Shown piece by piece: positions 8,930 through 16,894 of a stretch of DNA of 64,000 nucleotides. The DNA lies in contig CAJUOQ010000001.1 of the NCBI GenBank assembly GCA_910588235.1, forward strand, positions 44,457-108,456, written 5' to 3'. Source of the DNA: an uncultured Atopostipes sp. Lineage in GTDB: Bacteria; Bacillota; Bacilli; Lactobacillales; Carnobacteriaceae_A. The stretch's first letter is position 1. Every line of letters starts with the position of its first letter. The notes under the pieces were generated by a model. That model was not told the DNA's origin. It worked only from the letters and a program-made list of their open reading frames with translations, and ran no database searches. A program made the position numbers and the translations under genes.

Positions 8930-9265
8930 TTACATTTGTTGATCTGTTTCTTCTAAGTCTTCATCTAGTTTAGAACCAAAAACATGACGTTCTAAATTAG
9001 AGAGTCGTTTTAAAATATCAAAATTCGTAACCGTTGATTGACTGGCACTTTGACTTTGCGCACGCATGTTTGATTGTTTAGATGATTCATCTAAATCTTC
9101 GATCAGTCGATCGACATCTGCTTTTAATTCATCAATCTCATCTTGAAACGATTTATAATCTTGAATAATTAGGTCTAAAAATTCGTCTACTTCTTCAGGA
9201 TCATACCCGCGAAGTTTTGTGTTAAAATCTTTATCCACTATCTCTCTTTGAGTTAATGCTCTCAC
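8930..9265 (-). CDS. gpsB: Cell-cycle protein GpsB (DivIVA family)
   Basis: This 111-residue protein coordinates peptidoglycan synthases between side wall and septum. The N-terminal DivIVA domain contains the family's membrane and PBP-binding segment (DKDFNTKLRGYDPEEVDEFLD, residues about 11-31 taken in pieces), then a coiled coil to about residue 65, a Gln/Ser linker, and the short C-terminal helical trimer region (FDILKRLSNLERHVFG). Translation appears to start at GTG behind GAGGTG. A PBP1A gene nearby (10751-13507) is a known type of partner. Confidence 0.93.
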   Translation of the reverse strand: MRALTQREIVDKDFNTKLRGYDPEEVDEFLDLIIQDYKSFQDEIDELKADVDRLIEDLDESSKQSNMRAQSQSASQSTVTNFDILKRLSNLERHVFGSKLDEDLEETDQQM

Positions 9266-9346
9266 TAGTGTTCACCTCATCAGTCGCTTGGTCATTGATG
9301 TCTTTATTTTACCATATCTTAGAAAAAGATTAAAGAGAAACTTACA

Positions 9347-9949
9347 TTATTCAAGCTCATCGGGGTTTAAAATTGAATTCAAAAAATTTTCATTCACCAT
9401 ATTGAATTCGTGAATAAAAAATTCAATTTCCTCAAAACTCACCAAATTTAGTTCATAAGTTGAATTCTCTTGACGCTTCTGGATTAAGTCATAGACATAT
9501 TTGGGACTGCCAGCGGCCGCTTCTTCCATTATCGTATCATAAATAAGAAAAGCCCCATCTGTATTCCGAATCGTAAATACCTGATTCGCATTTAGTTGTT
9601 TGGGCGATTCATAATCTTTATTTGATGTATAATTGACATAATCCGCTTGATGCGTAACTTTTTCTAGGAGATTCCGATTGGTATCATTCCACTTTTCGCC
9701 AAAAGAAGTATAAGGCAATAGCACACCTAAATGAATATCTGGGTTTTCTTCCTGCAGTTCTAGTACAATTTCTCCGGCCCATAATTCAATGCCTAATTGT
9801 CCGGTAATAATAAACCATTCGGCTCCTTCTTCAATATACGAGCATAAACGATTTTTTATAAATTCTTTTAAATATAAATACTTGGGATCTTTTTGGTCAA
9901 AGATGTTTAATTCATAGGAACGATAGCCACTTACAAATATATTTTTCAA
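9347..9949 (-). CDS. ypsA: DUF1273 family protein YpsA (SLOG fold)
   Basis: The start is TTG at 9949, preceded by GAGGTGA; the open frame continues upstream to 10204 only as antisense of recU. The 200-residue product has the family's N-terminal FVSGYRSYELNIF and the Rossmann-like FIITGQLGIELWAGEIVLELQ segment (about 57-78). B. subtilis YpsA affects cell division, possibly through nucleotide binding; no activity is proven. It is divergent from recU and followed by gpsB in the same direction. Confidence 0.87.
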   Translation of the reverse strand: MKNIFVSGYRSYELNIFDQKDPKYLYLKEFIKNRLCSYIEEGAEWFIITGQLGIELWAGEIVLELQEENPDIHLGVLLPYTSFGEKWNDTNRNLLEKVTHQADYVNYTSNKDYESPKQLNANQVFTIRNTDGAFLIYDTIMEEAAAGSPKYVYDLIQKRQENSTYELNLVSFEEIEFFIHEFNMVNENFLNSILNPDELE

Positions 9950-9965
9950 AAAATCACCTCTAGCT

Positions 9966-9994
9966 TTTACGAACATGTATTTGTCTGGTATTAT
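9966..9994 (+). promoter_or_regulatory. Promoter of recU-ponA
   Basis: The -35 TTTACG (9966-9971) and -10 TATTAT (9989-9994) are 17 bases apart, 15 bases ahead of the recU ribosome-binding site. Confidence 0.55.
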
Positions 9995-10023
9995 AGTATC
10001 ATATAAAAAGGAGGTTGCGTCCA

Positions 10024-10647
10024 TTGAAAATCCATTATCCAAATGGTCAGCCCTTTCATTACAATAATGATAAATCAGAAAGTCGGAAAAAACAAAAACA
10101 AGTAAAATATAGTAATCGTGGGATGACTTTAGAAAAGGAATTAAATTTAACCAATCAACAATATTTGAATGAAAATTTGGCAGTGATTCATAAAAAGCCA
10201 ACACCCATTCAAGTCGTTAAGGTAGATTATCCAAGGCGTTCGGCCGCAAAAATTACCGAAGCTTATTACCGACGATCCTCCACTACGGACTATAATGGAG
10301 TGTATAAAGGTTATTATTTAGATTTTGAAGCGAAAGAAACAAAAAATAAAAGTTCTTTTCCACTCAACAACTTCCACGAACATCAAATCCAACATATGCA
10401 GCAATCTTGTGCGCATGGAGGAATTTGTTTTACGATTGTTCGATTTTCTTCATTAAATGAAATCTATTTATTAGAAGCTGAATTTTTATTTAAATGGTGG
10501 GATCAACAATTTTTAGAAGATGGTCGAAAATCCATTCCGCTCGCTTCCATAAAAAACGAGTGTGCACAGATTCCTTATGGTTATAATCCGAGAATCCCTT
10601 ACTTACAAGTAATTGACCAACTGATCGAAGAAAAAAACAGCAAATAA
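10024..10647 (+). CDS. recU: Holliday junction resolvase RecU
   Basis: The 207-residue protein begins at TTG 10024, nine bases after AAGGAGG, giving the family start MKIHYPNGQPF. Hallmarks are NRGMTLEKELN (about 31), KITEAYYRRSSTTDYNGVYKGYYLDFEAKET with the metal-binding Asp and Glu-x-Lys, and FPLNNFHEHQIQHM. RecU cleaves four-way DNA junctions and works with RuvAB. In Firmicutes it is typically co-transcribed with the PBP1 gene, as here (a gap of about 100 bases). Confidence 0.94.
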   Translation: MKIHYPNGQPFHYNNDKSESRKKQKQVKYSNRGMTLEKELNLTNQQYLNENLAVIHKKPTPIQVVKVDYPRRSAAKITEAYYRRSSTTDYNGVYKGYYLDFEAKETKNKSSFPLNNFHEHQIQHMQQSCAHGGICFTIVRFSSLNEIYLLEAEFLFKWWDQQFLEDGRKSIPLASIKNECAQIPYGYNPRIPYLQVIDQLIEEKNSK

Positions 10648-10750
10648 GATGACAAACACACTATTTTGTAATAACATACGGTAGATTTAATAAATCTTAA
10701 ACAATAGATTGTAAAATAGAATGATGATTTTATAAAAGAAGGTGAATGAC

Positions 10751-13507
10751 ATGTCAAAGTCTGATGAAAAGGCTATGTCAAGGTCTGAAAGAAAGAAGAA
10801 CAAAAAGAATAATAAAAAGAAGCAACCTAAAAAACGAGGGTTATGGAAAAAAATACTCTTAGGTATTTTAGGAGTAATCCTGGCCGTTATTGTAGCAGGT
10901 GCAGGTTTATTTACTTACTATGCATCAAACGCTCCCGAATTAACGGAAGAAGATTTAACAGGAACCTATGCTTCTGATTTTGTCGATATGAATGGAGACG
11001 TCTTCTATACGCTGGGAGGCGTTGAGCGGGAGTTTGCTTCCGCAGAGGATTATCCGCAAGTGATGAAGGATGCTATGGTTGCTATCGAGGACCAACGTTT
11101 CCAAAATCATATTGGAATTGATCCAATCGGTATTGGCCGTGCGGCAGTCGGTTATGTGATGAACCGCGGAGAAATTGTTGGTGGTGGAAGTACGATTACC
11201 CAACAATTAATCAAAAACTCGGTCTTCTCTACTCTACAAGAAGATCAAACGCTTGAACGTAAAGCGCAGGAAGCATGGCTAGCGATCCAATTAGAACGAG
11301 AGTTATCGAAAGATGAAATTATAACTCTTTATTTAAATAAAATTCATATGGGTGGGAATGTTTACGGCGTTGCTACAGCTGCTGAAGAATACTATGGTAA
11401 ACCAGTCAGTGAATTAGAGCTTCATGAAGCCGCAATGCTTGCAGGAATGCCTCGAGCACCAAACTACTATAACCCTTATGTAGATCCAGAAGCTGCTGAA
11501 AACCGTCGAAATATCGTTTTAAATGAGATGGTTGAAGTAGAAGCGATCACGCAGGAAGAAGCGGATGCTGCGAAAGAAATATCCGTCACAGAAGGCTTGC
11601 AAGAACAAACAGAAGACGAAAACAGTTTAGTTTTTGATGGTTATATTACTGCTGTTCTTCAAGAAATTCGTGAAAAAACAGATTTCGATCCTTATACAGC
11701 AGGCTTAACGATCCATACAAACTATGATCCAGATGCTCAAGAATTATTATATGATGTTGTAAATTCAGATGATTATGTTTATTATCCAGACGAAGAACTA
11801 CAAACGGCTGCAACTTTAATTGATTCTACCAGTGGTCAAATTACAGCACTCATTGGTGGACGAAATCAAGAAGGTCAGTTATCGAATAACTTCGCAACAG
11901 GTTTAGATCGTGGTGTAGGTTCTACTATTAAGCCTTTAACTACTTATGCTCCGGCGATCGAGTATTTACAATATTCTACGTATCACCAAGTAAATGATGC
12001 ACCTTATGACTTAAATGGTTGGTCTCCTGGAAACTATGATGGTGACTTTAAAGGACAAATGTCGATGCGCGATGCACTCGTAGATTCTAGAAACGTCCCA
12101 ACTGCTAAAATCTTCAATGAAGATTTAGCGAACTATCAGGGAGAAATTAGCGAGTTTCTACAATCACTTGGTATTGATCCAGATAACCTCAATAGTGAGC
12201 CCGGGTTAACACCACAAAATGCGATCAACGGTGCTATGTCCCCTGTCGAGTTGGCGGGTGCTTATCAAGCCTTTGCGAACGGTGGCGAACATATTGAACC
12301 ACATACGATTAAGAGTATTACAACGCAGGATGGAGAAGAAATTAATTTAGCTCCTGAAGCAAATAAGGTCATGGAAGATTATACAGCTTATATGGTCAAT
12401 GATATGCTGAAAGGCGTTGTCCCTTACTATAGTGATCAATTAACTATACCTGGCTATATCCATGCTGCAAAAACAGGAACGACAAACTTCACTGCTGAAG
12501 AGATGGCTAATTATAATATCCCTTCAGATGGTGTACCCGATAACTGGGTAGTAGGTTATTCTCCTTACTACACCATGTCTGTCTGGGTAGGTTATGAACA
12601 ACGATTAAAAGAAGGAAACTATTTAACTTTCTCAGATGGCTCAAGAGCTATGGCAAGAGATATCTATCGAGAATCGATGAGCCGCTTGGTCGCTGGTTTA
12701 GAACAAAGAGATTGGGAACAACCAGCTTCAGTCGTTGAACATACGGTTGAAGACGGATCGGATCCTGCTCAACTAGCTGCTCCTGGTAGTGGTAATACCG
12801 TCAGCGAGTTATTCGTTCGCGGGAATGAACCTTCCCAACGAGCAGAACCTGAAGAGCCAGAGGAACCTGAAGAAACGGATCTCTCTGCCCCAACTGGACT
12901 AAGTGCTAGATATGAATCTGATACAGACAGTGTTTCAATTAATTGGGACGCTTATGAATTAGACAGTGATATAGACGGAACACTTGAATATGTCTTATCC
13001 ATTAATGGACAAGAACAAACCGTCTCAAGTACAGAATATTTACTTGAAGATCCGCCTCGAAACGAAGTTAATATCTCCTTAGCAGTTCGTGTAGGCGATC
13101 AAACAGGTCCAGCAGCCTCTATCCAAATTGAAGTTCCTGATCCGAATGAAGATGAGGAAAACGAAGAAGAAGAGCCAGAAGAACCTGAAGAAGAAAATCC
13201 AGATGAAGAAAACGAGGATGAAAGTCCACCAGAAGAAGAACCGACAGAACCGGAAAATCCGGATGAAGGAAACGGAGATGAAACACCACCTGAAGAGGAA
13301 AATCCGGGCAATGGGAATGAGAACGGAAATAATGGTGGAGATACGCCACCTGATAATGAAGATAATAGCGGCAATGACGGTAATAATAACAATGGTGGCA
13401 ATGATGGCAATGAAGAGCCAGATAACCCTCCAGAGGGTAACCAAGGTGATAACGAACAAGATCAAGAAAATGGCAACAATGAAGATGAAAATTCTAATAA
13501 CAATTAA
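10751..13507 (+). CDS. ponA: Class A penicillin-binding protein 1A with acidic C-terminal tail
   Basis: This bifunctional peptidoglycan synthase has 918 residues from the ATG at 10751 (AAGGTG upstream). In order: a very basic cytoplasmic tail, one membrane helix (about 35-57), a GT51 glycosyltransferase with catalytic Glu in VAIEDQRF (about 112) and GGGSTITQQLIKN, and a transpeptidase with Ser in GSTIKPL (about 391), SRN (about 455) and KTGTT (about 573). An FN3-like domain (about 710-790) follows, then roughly 120 residues of Glu/Pro then Asn/Gly repeats. The tail is far more acidic and low-complexity than in typical PBP1A proteins and should lie outside the membrane in the wall. Confidence 0.95.
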   Translation: MSKSDEKAMSRSERKKNKKNNKKKQPKKRGLWKKILLGILGVILAVIVAGAGLFTYYASNAPELTEEDLTGTYASDFVDMNGDVFYTLGGVEREFASAEDYPQVMKDAMVAIEDQRFQNHIGIDPIGIGRAAVGYVMNRGEIVGGGSTITQQLIKNSVFSTLQEDQTLERKAQEAWLAIQLERELSKDEIITLYLNKIHMGGNVYGVATAAEEYYGKPVSELELHEAAMLAGMPRAPNYYNPYVDPEAAENRRNIVLNEMVEVEAITQEEADAAKEISVTEGLQEQTEDENSLVFDGYITAVLQEIREKTDFDPYTAGLTIHTNYDPDAQELLYDVVNSDDYVYYPDEELQTAATLIDSTSGQITALIGGRNQEGQLSNNFATGLDRGVGSTIKPLTTYAPAIEYLQYSTYHQVNDAPYDLNGWSPGNYDGDFKGQMSMRDALVDSRNVPTAKIFNEDLANYQGEISEFLQSLGIDPDNLNSEPGLTPQNAINGAMSPVELAGAYQAFANGGEHIEPHTIKSITTQDGEEINLAPEANKVMEDYTAYMVNDMLKGVVPYYSDQLTIPGYIHAAKTGTTNFTAEEMANYNIPSDGVPDNWVVGYSPYYTMSVWVGYEQRLKEGNYLTFSDGSRAMARDIYRESMSRLVAGLEQRDWEQPASVVEHTVEDGSDPAQLAAPGSGNTVSELFVRGNEPSQRAEPEEPEEPEETDLSAPTGLSARYESDTDSVSINWDAYELDSDIDGTLEYVLSINGQEQTVSSTEYLLEDPPRNEVNISLAVRVGDQTGPAASIQIEVPDPNEDEENEEEEPEEPEEENPDEENEDESPPEEEPTEPENPDEGNGDETPPEEENPGNGNENGNNGGDTPPDNEDNSGNDGNNNNGGNDGNEEPDNPPEGNQGDNEQDQENGNNEDENSNNN

Positions 13508-13513
13508 ATAAAC

Positions 13514-13590
13514 AAAAAGACTTGTCGGCGAGCTCTTCTCTACTCTGAAAGGAGTGGATGAATTGCAGCTTATCCGACAAGTCTTTTTTC
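13514..13590. terminator. Bidirectional terminator after ponA
   Basis: A 13-bp perfect stem (13516-13528 with 13574-13586) encloses a long loop and ends in TTTTTT on plus; an A run flanks it for the opposite gene. Confidence 0.8.
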
Positions 13591-13596
13591 TTTTAA

Positions 13597-13851
13597 TTAT
13601 TCGTCTTTTTTTGATTCATCTATTTGATCTCTGACTTCATTGTCCAGCTCTTTTTGTCTTTCCTGCTGTTTACGGATCAGTAAAGGTTGAATGCCACGCA
13701 ATAAACGAATCCCTTTAACTACATTGTATGTACCTATCAAAACAGCAATTACACCAATAATATCGTCGTCTGGAAAAATAACAATTCCAGCAATCACTAA
13801 TAAGATGCCGATCCCTATAAAAAACTTTCCATTACTTGTTTTCACTCGCAT
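13597..13851 (-). CDS. Small membrane protein of unknown function
   Basis: The 84-residue product has two hydrophobic segments (about residues 9-26 and 31-49) joined by an acidic turn (FPDDD), then a charged C-terminal helix rich in Lys, Arg, Glu and Asp. The start ATG follows GGGGTA. I do not recognise a named family. It is convergent with ponA and shares its terminator. Confidence 0.6.
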   Translation of the reverse strand: MRVKTSNGKFFIGIGILLVIAGIVIFPDDDIIGVIAVLIGTYNVVKGIRLLRGIQPLLIRKQQERQKELDNEVRDQIDESKKDE

Positions 13852-14012
13852 TACCCCTAAAATACTTTTCTATAAAATTTCTAGTTTATGTAATATATCA
13901 TAAATGAAGTGGCAAAGTGAGAATTTTTAGCGACTTCTTTACGTAATTTTAATTTTGGCTACTCCATTCCCTTGTAAAAAAATTGATTCTTGATTAGAAA
14001 ACGGATCCGTAT

Positions 14013-14041
14013 TTGACTTTTTCAAAAACACATGATACTAT
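14013..14041 (+). promoter_or_regulatory. Promoter of tRNA-Ser
   Basis: TTGACT (14013-14018) and TACTAT (14036-14041) are separated by 17 bases and lie 20 bases before the tRNA. Confidence 0.8.
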
Positions 14042-14061
14042 ATAAAAGTTGCAGTGACTTT

Positions 14062-14150
14062 GGAGAATTGTCCGAGTGGCTGAAGGAGCACGATTGGAAA
14101 TCGTGTAAACGGTCAAAGCCGTTTCGAGGGTTCAAATCCCTCATTCTCCG
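14062..14150 (+). tRNA. tRNA-Ser(GGA), prophage integration site
   Basis: The acceptor stem GGAGAAT pairs with ATTCTCC, discriminator G. The anticodon arm CACGA-TTGGAAA-TCGTG gives anticodon GGA. The long variable arm (GTAAACGGTCAAAGCCGTTTC) is typical of serine tRNAs, and the T arm carries TTCAAAT. CCA is not encoded. The gene stays intact because the phage attachment core restores its last 11 bases. Confidence 0.97.
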
Positions 14151-14160
14151 TTAAAATAAT
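14140..14160. repeat. attL core
   Basis: 21 bases identical to 57342-57362. It starts in the 3' arm of tRNA-Ser. Confidence 0.93.
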
Positions 14161-14163
14161 TCT

Positions 14164-14214
14164 ATAAAAGCACTATAAACCCTACAAAATAGAGGTTTAT
14201 GTGCTTTTTTATTT
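14164..14214 (+). terminator. Phage-borne terminator just inside attL
   Basis: AAAGCAC...TATAAACC pairs with GGTTTAT...GTGCTTT and is followed by TTTATTTTG. It replaces the host tRNA terminator, which the insertion moved to 57374. Confidence 0.8.
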
Positions 14215-14279
14215 TGCTTAAAATGCAAAAACAATGCAAAACTATTTAAAAACAATATATTTTCAATAGTTTTTACAAC

Positions 14280-14696
14280 TTAAAATGGCATAGAGGTCTC
14301 TTCTTCGTCCTCTTGAAATTCAAAGTCGTCTTTTTTATTTTTTAGATAAGTATTTTCTTTACCATGAACGGCCTCTTCATAAGTTACCATCCAATTAGTA
14401 AATTCATTTTTAGTTTCAAGGTAAGCATTTTTTGTATATTCGTTATAATCTTCATCAAATTCTTGCCCAATTTTTTCAAATAATTCTTCCTTGGAAAATA
14501 TTTCTTCTATATCTTTTACTAAAGATATTAGTTGTTTATACGCAGTTTCATAAGATAGCCCTAAAGTAAATACTGTATATTCGTTTCTGTCTGGCTCCAC
14601 ATGAGTATGTATATTGACTACTTGATAACCTCTTTTCTTTAACTGATTAACCTCCGATTCAAAGCTTGTTTGAATGTAATCTTTATAAAAATCCAT
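14280..14696 (-). CDS. Phage hypothetical protein next to the lysin gene
   Basis: From the ATG at 14696 (AAAGGAGG upstream) the product has 138 residues. It is soluble and acidic at the end, with a helical middle rich in Glu, Lys and Tyr (ETAYKQLISLVKDIEEIF) and a final EDEEETSMPF. The open frame extends upstream to 14777 but lacks a ribosome-binding site there. It is the last phage gene before attL, a common place for lysogenic-conversion cargo. I do not recognise the family. Confidence 0.55.
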   Translation of the reverse strand: MDFYKDYIQTSFESEVNQLKKRGYQVVNIHTHVEPDRNEYTVFTLGLSYETAYKQLISLVKDIEEIFSKEELFEKIGQEFDEDYNEYTKNAYLETKNEFTNWMVTYEEAVHGKENTYLKNKKDDFEFQEDEEETSMPF

Positions 14697-14754
14697 TATA
14701 CGTTTCCTCCTTTTATCATAATATAAATATACCAATAGCTTACCACGGTTACAA

Positions 14755-14792
14755 ATAAAAATAAGGGTAGCAGACAAACGTCCACTACCCTT
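14755..14792 (-). terminator. Late-operon terminator after the endolysin gene
   Basis: AAGGGTAG and CTACCCTT form an 8-bp stem with partial inner pairing, followed on minus by ATTTTTATTTG. Confidence 0.8.
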
Positions 14793-14804
14793 TAAGTTTA
14801 CTTA

Positions 14805-15992
14805 TTAAAATGTTCCGTTGTTTAAGCGACGCTGTAACTCTTTGATCGCTGTTGATGGACGAGAGATGATACCATCGACTGGTGTACCCAAGTAACGTTG
14901 CAACGCTCTTGTGGCACCCGCACCCCAAATACCGTCTGCTGTAGCTCCAATTTTCTTCTGCAAGGCTTTGACCACAGGGCTTCCACCTTTACCATATTTA
15001 ACAGCTTTTTGATTAAAGGCTTGAACAGCTTGATTACCTTTGTACTGACCCCAAATTTCACCGTCTACAACTAAGCCAAAATAATCTTGTAAGACTTTAA
15101 CTGTGTCTGGTCCTAAATAGCCGTCCTCTACTAAATTGTAAGCTTTCGTACTCGAACTACTAGGTCTTTCGCTGTGGAACGTTCCCCATTGATTATTTAC
15201 ATCATTAGAAGGTCTGTATGGCACATACAACGTGTTTCCAGTATCGCCGGTGTATTGTAGCCAACGATATCCGTTGCCTTCATACACTTTGAAATAGTTG
15301 ATTGAGCTACCTTTCGGCAACGTGCCTGTATGTTTGGCTGTAACCGACGGTGCATTTCTTACCTTAATATTTTCAGTCGCTAAGAAGAACGCATTTTCGT
15401 TTTTAACAAGTCTTGCACCCGCTACCGAATTGTTTGGCTTAGGAGTTGGTGTGCTTGATGCCGGTTTATCTTGACGTTTTTCTCCCCGCAAGATCTTATT
15501 GATTTCATCTGCCATATACGATAACTTGCTGCCTAAATATGGCCCCGGACAATTTGTTTGTGCAAACCAGTCGTGTCGCCATAGCGTACCCGATGTATCA
15601 CCCGTGTAAGAAGCCTTTTTAATACCATAACGTTTATGCTGTTCTGCTAACATGACAATCACTTTTTCGATTGTTACGTCAGATACTTCCCAAGGATGAC
15701 CGCGTTTGGAGTTAGCTAATTCATAAGTTATTGCGCGTTGGTCAGCCCAATTGCTGGAACTTGTCCAAGCTCGGTTCTCCTCCTCAACGTTTAGAGCAAC
15801 GTCGCCATCATATCCGATACAATAATTCGCACTTGCTTGACGACCCGCAGTGTCTCTGAAATATTCAGCACAAAACTTACCTGTCCACACTGCAGCCATA
15901 TGATGGATCACGAAAGCTTGTACTTTATGAGTTCGTCTACCCGAGTTTTTGCTTGTTAATACTATATTATCAATATAAGGACTTCTACTCAT
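14805..15992 (-). CDS. Endolysin: N-acetylmuramoyl-L-alanine amidase
   Basis: The 395-residue protein cuts the amide bond between muramic acid and the stem peptide at host lysis. An amidase_2 domain fills residues about 10-165, with zinc ligands visible in FVIHHMAA, in LWRHDWF and in NCPGP (Cys/His site). A proline-rich linker (about 172-190) precedes an SH3-like cell-wall domain (about 192-275). The C-terminal third holds two peptidoglycan-binding-like repeats (GYLGPDTVKVLQDYFG; ADGIWGAGATRALQRYLG). The start overlaps the stop of the small acidic ORF upstream. Confidence 0.9.
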   Translation of the reverse strand: MSRSPYIDNIVLTSKNSGRRTHKVQAFVIHHMAAVWTGKFCAEYFRDTAGRQASANYCIGYDGDVALNVEEENRAWTSSSNWADQRAITYELANSKRGHPWEVSDVTIEKVIVMLAEQHKRYGIKKASYTGDTSGTLWRHDWFAQTNCPGPYLGSKLSYMADEINKILRGEKRQDKPASSTPTPKPNNSVAGARLVKNENAFFLATENIKVRNAPSVTAKHTGTLPKGSSINYFKVYEGNGYRWLQYTGDTGNTLYVPYRPSNDVNNQWGTFHSERPSSSSTKAYNLVEDGYLGPDTVKVLQDYFGLVVDGEIWGQYKGNQAVQAFNQKAVKYGKGGSPVVKALQKKIGATADGIWGAGATRALQRYLGTPVDGIISRPSTAIKELQRRLNNGTF

Positions 15993-16056
15993 CTTCGTCC
16001 TCTCCTTTTCCGTCTGCTTCTAATCCAGTTTCGACATCTTTTTCTTTATCAGACAT
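15985..16056 (-). CDS. Tiny acidic ORF between holin and lysin genes
   Basis: This 23-residue reading frame (MSDKEKDVETGLEADGKGE, then DEDE) has a plausible ribosome-binding site (GGAGTAG) and overlaps the lysin start, so it may couple translation of the two. There is no known family, and coding status is uncertain. Confidence 0.4.
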   Translation of the reverse strand: MSDKEKDVETGLEADGKGEDEDE

Positions 16057-16062
16057 ATTTAT

Positions 16063-16323
16063 CTACTCCTTTATCTTTACTTGGTCATATAAGCCACTTG
16101 CACTCAGACCGCCCACAATACCCACTAAAACGAACTGCACGAGGTCTTGGTCAGTACCTAATGCAATGAGTACCGCAACTAAAATACCCACCAATAAACT
16201 TAATATTGGTAGGTACTGTTTATCAATATTCGCTGTTTGTTTAACAACTTCGATAATTCCTGTAGTAATTGGTGCTAAAATAGCAGCCACCAACACTGCA
16301 TTATTAATTAATTCTTCGATCAT
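16063..16323 (-). CDS. Phage holin
   Basis: The 86-residue protein has two membrane helices (about residues 9-27 and 38-56) and a third weaker hydrophobic stretch (about 62-76), followed by a short charged tail. Size, topology and position directly before the endolysin identify it as the holin that opens the membrane at the end of the lytic cycle. Confidence 0.85.
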   Translation of the reverse strand: MIEELINNAVLVAAILAPITTGIIEVVKQTANIDKQYLPILSLLVGILVAVLIALGTDQDLVQFVLVGIVGGLSASGLYDQVKIKE

Positions 16324-16719
16324 TTACTTATCCTCCCCATGTTTTTCTCTGTACTTGACGGTTGTAATACCATTTTTGGTTTCTAGAGCAATTAAACGCC
16401 CATTGTGTTCGTCTAGTTGCTCCCCATGGTCACCAAGCAATAAGGTGTTTTTATCGGCAATTTTGTTTAAGTTTTCTCGATCATGGCGACTCTCTTCGAT
16501 CCAACTAGTTAAATTATCGATGGATTTAACCAAAGGCTCATTTTCTTTGGTAACAACCCTTATCATTCTTTTGTGTCGTTTTTCTTCTTCCTGTTCTCGC
16601 TTTCTCTCACGCGGGGCTCCAATAAACTTATTGTAGATCCAAATTAATGCGCTCCCTACAACAGTTAGCGACCCAATAAATGAAGCCAGCGTTCCGAAAT
16701 TCTCGACTATTTCCTCCAT
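16324..16719 (-). CDS. Membrane-anchored lysis-module protein
   Basis: I start at the ATG at 16719 (AAAGGA eight bases upstream), giving 131 residues. One N-terminal membrane helix (about 9-28) is followed by a strongly basic stretch (RERKREQEEEKRHKRMIR) and a helical region ending in a heptad-like part (LLGDHGEQLDEHNGRLIALE). It abuts the holin gene. This layout resembles XhlA-type or second holin-like proteins of Gram-positive phages. It does not look like an Avd protein. Confidence 0.6.
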   Translation of the reverse strand: MEEIVENFGTLASFIGSLTVVGSALIWIYNKFIGAPRERKREQEEEKRHKRMIRVVTKENEPLVKSIDNLTSWIEESRHDRENLNKIADKNTLLLGDHGEQLDEHNGRLIALETKNGITTVKYREKHGEDK

Positions 16720-16765
16720 CGTCCACATCCTTTCCAAAATAAAAAGGCTACCTGTTCGGTAACCT

Positions 16766-16894
16766 CTAGCTCTCCTTCAACAGTTCATCAATTAAATTTT
16801 CTTGCTCAATAACCCTCTCCCTTAGTTCGAGAATTTCCTTTGTTTGTTCCTCAATTAACTCCAACAACTCCATATTCGTTTTGTTTTTTCGCAT
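16766..16894 (-). CDS. 42-residue coiled-coil ORF overlapping the RT gene
   Basis: The frame starts at 16894 inside the end of the reverse-transcriptase gene. It encodes MRKNKTNMELLELIEEQTK followed by a leucine/isoleucine heptad helix to the stop. GGTGGTTAGCGAAC upstream provides a weak ribosome-binding site. It could be a DGR accessory peptide or a lysis-module protein; neither can be shown from the sequence. Confidence 0.45.
   Translation of the reverse strand: MRKNKTNMELLELIEEQTKEILELRERVIEQENLIDELLKES

Noticed and set aside
13079..13511. Several antisense or shifted frames over the PBP1A tail
   Set aside because: They arise from the repetitive Glu/Pro/Asn codons of the PBP1A tail, with no ribosome-binding sites.
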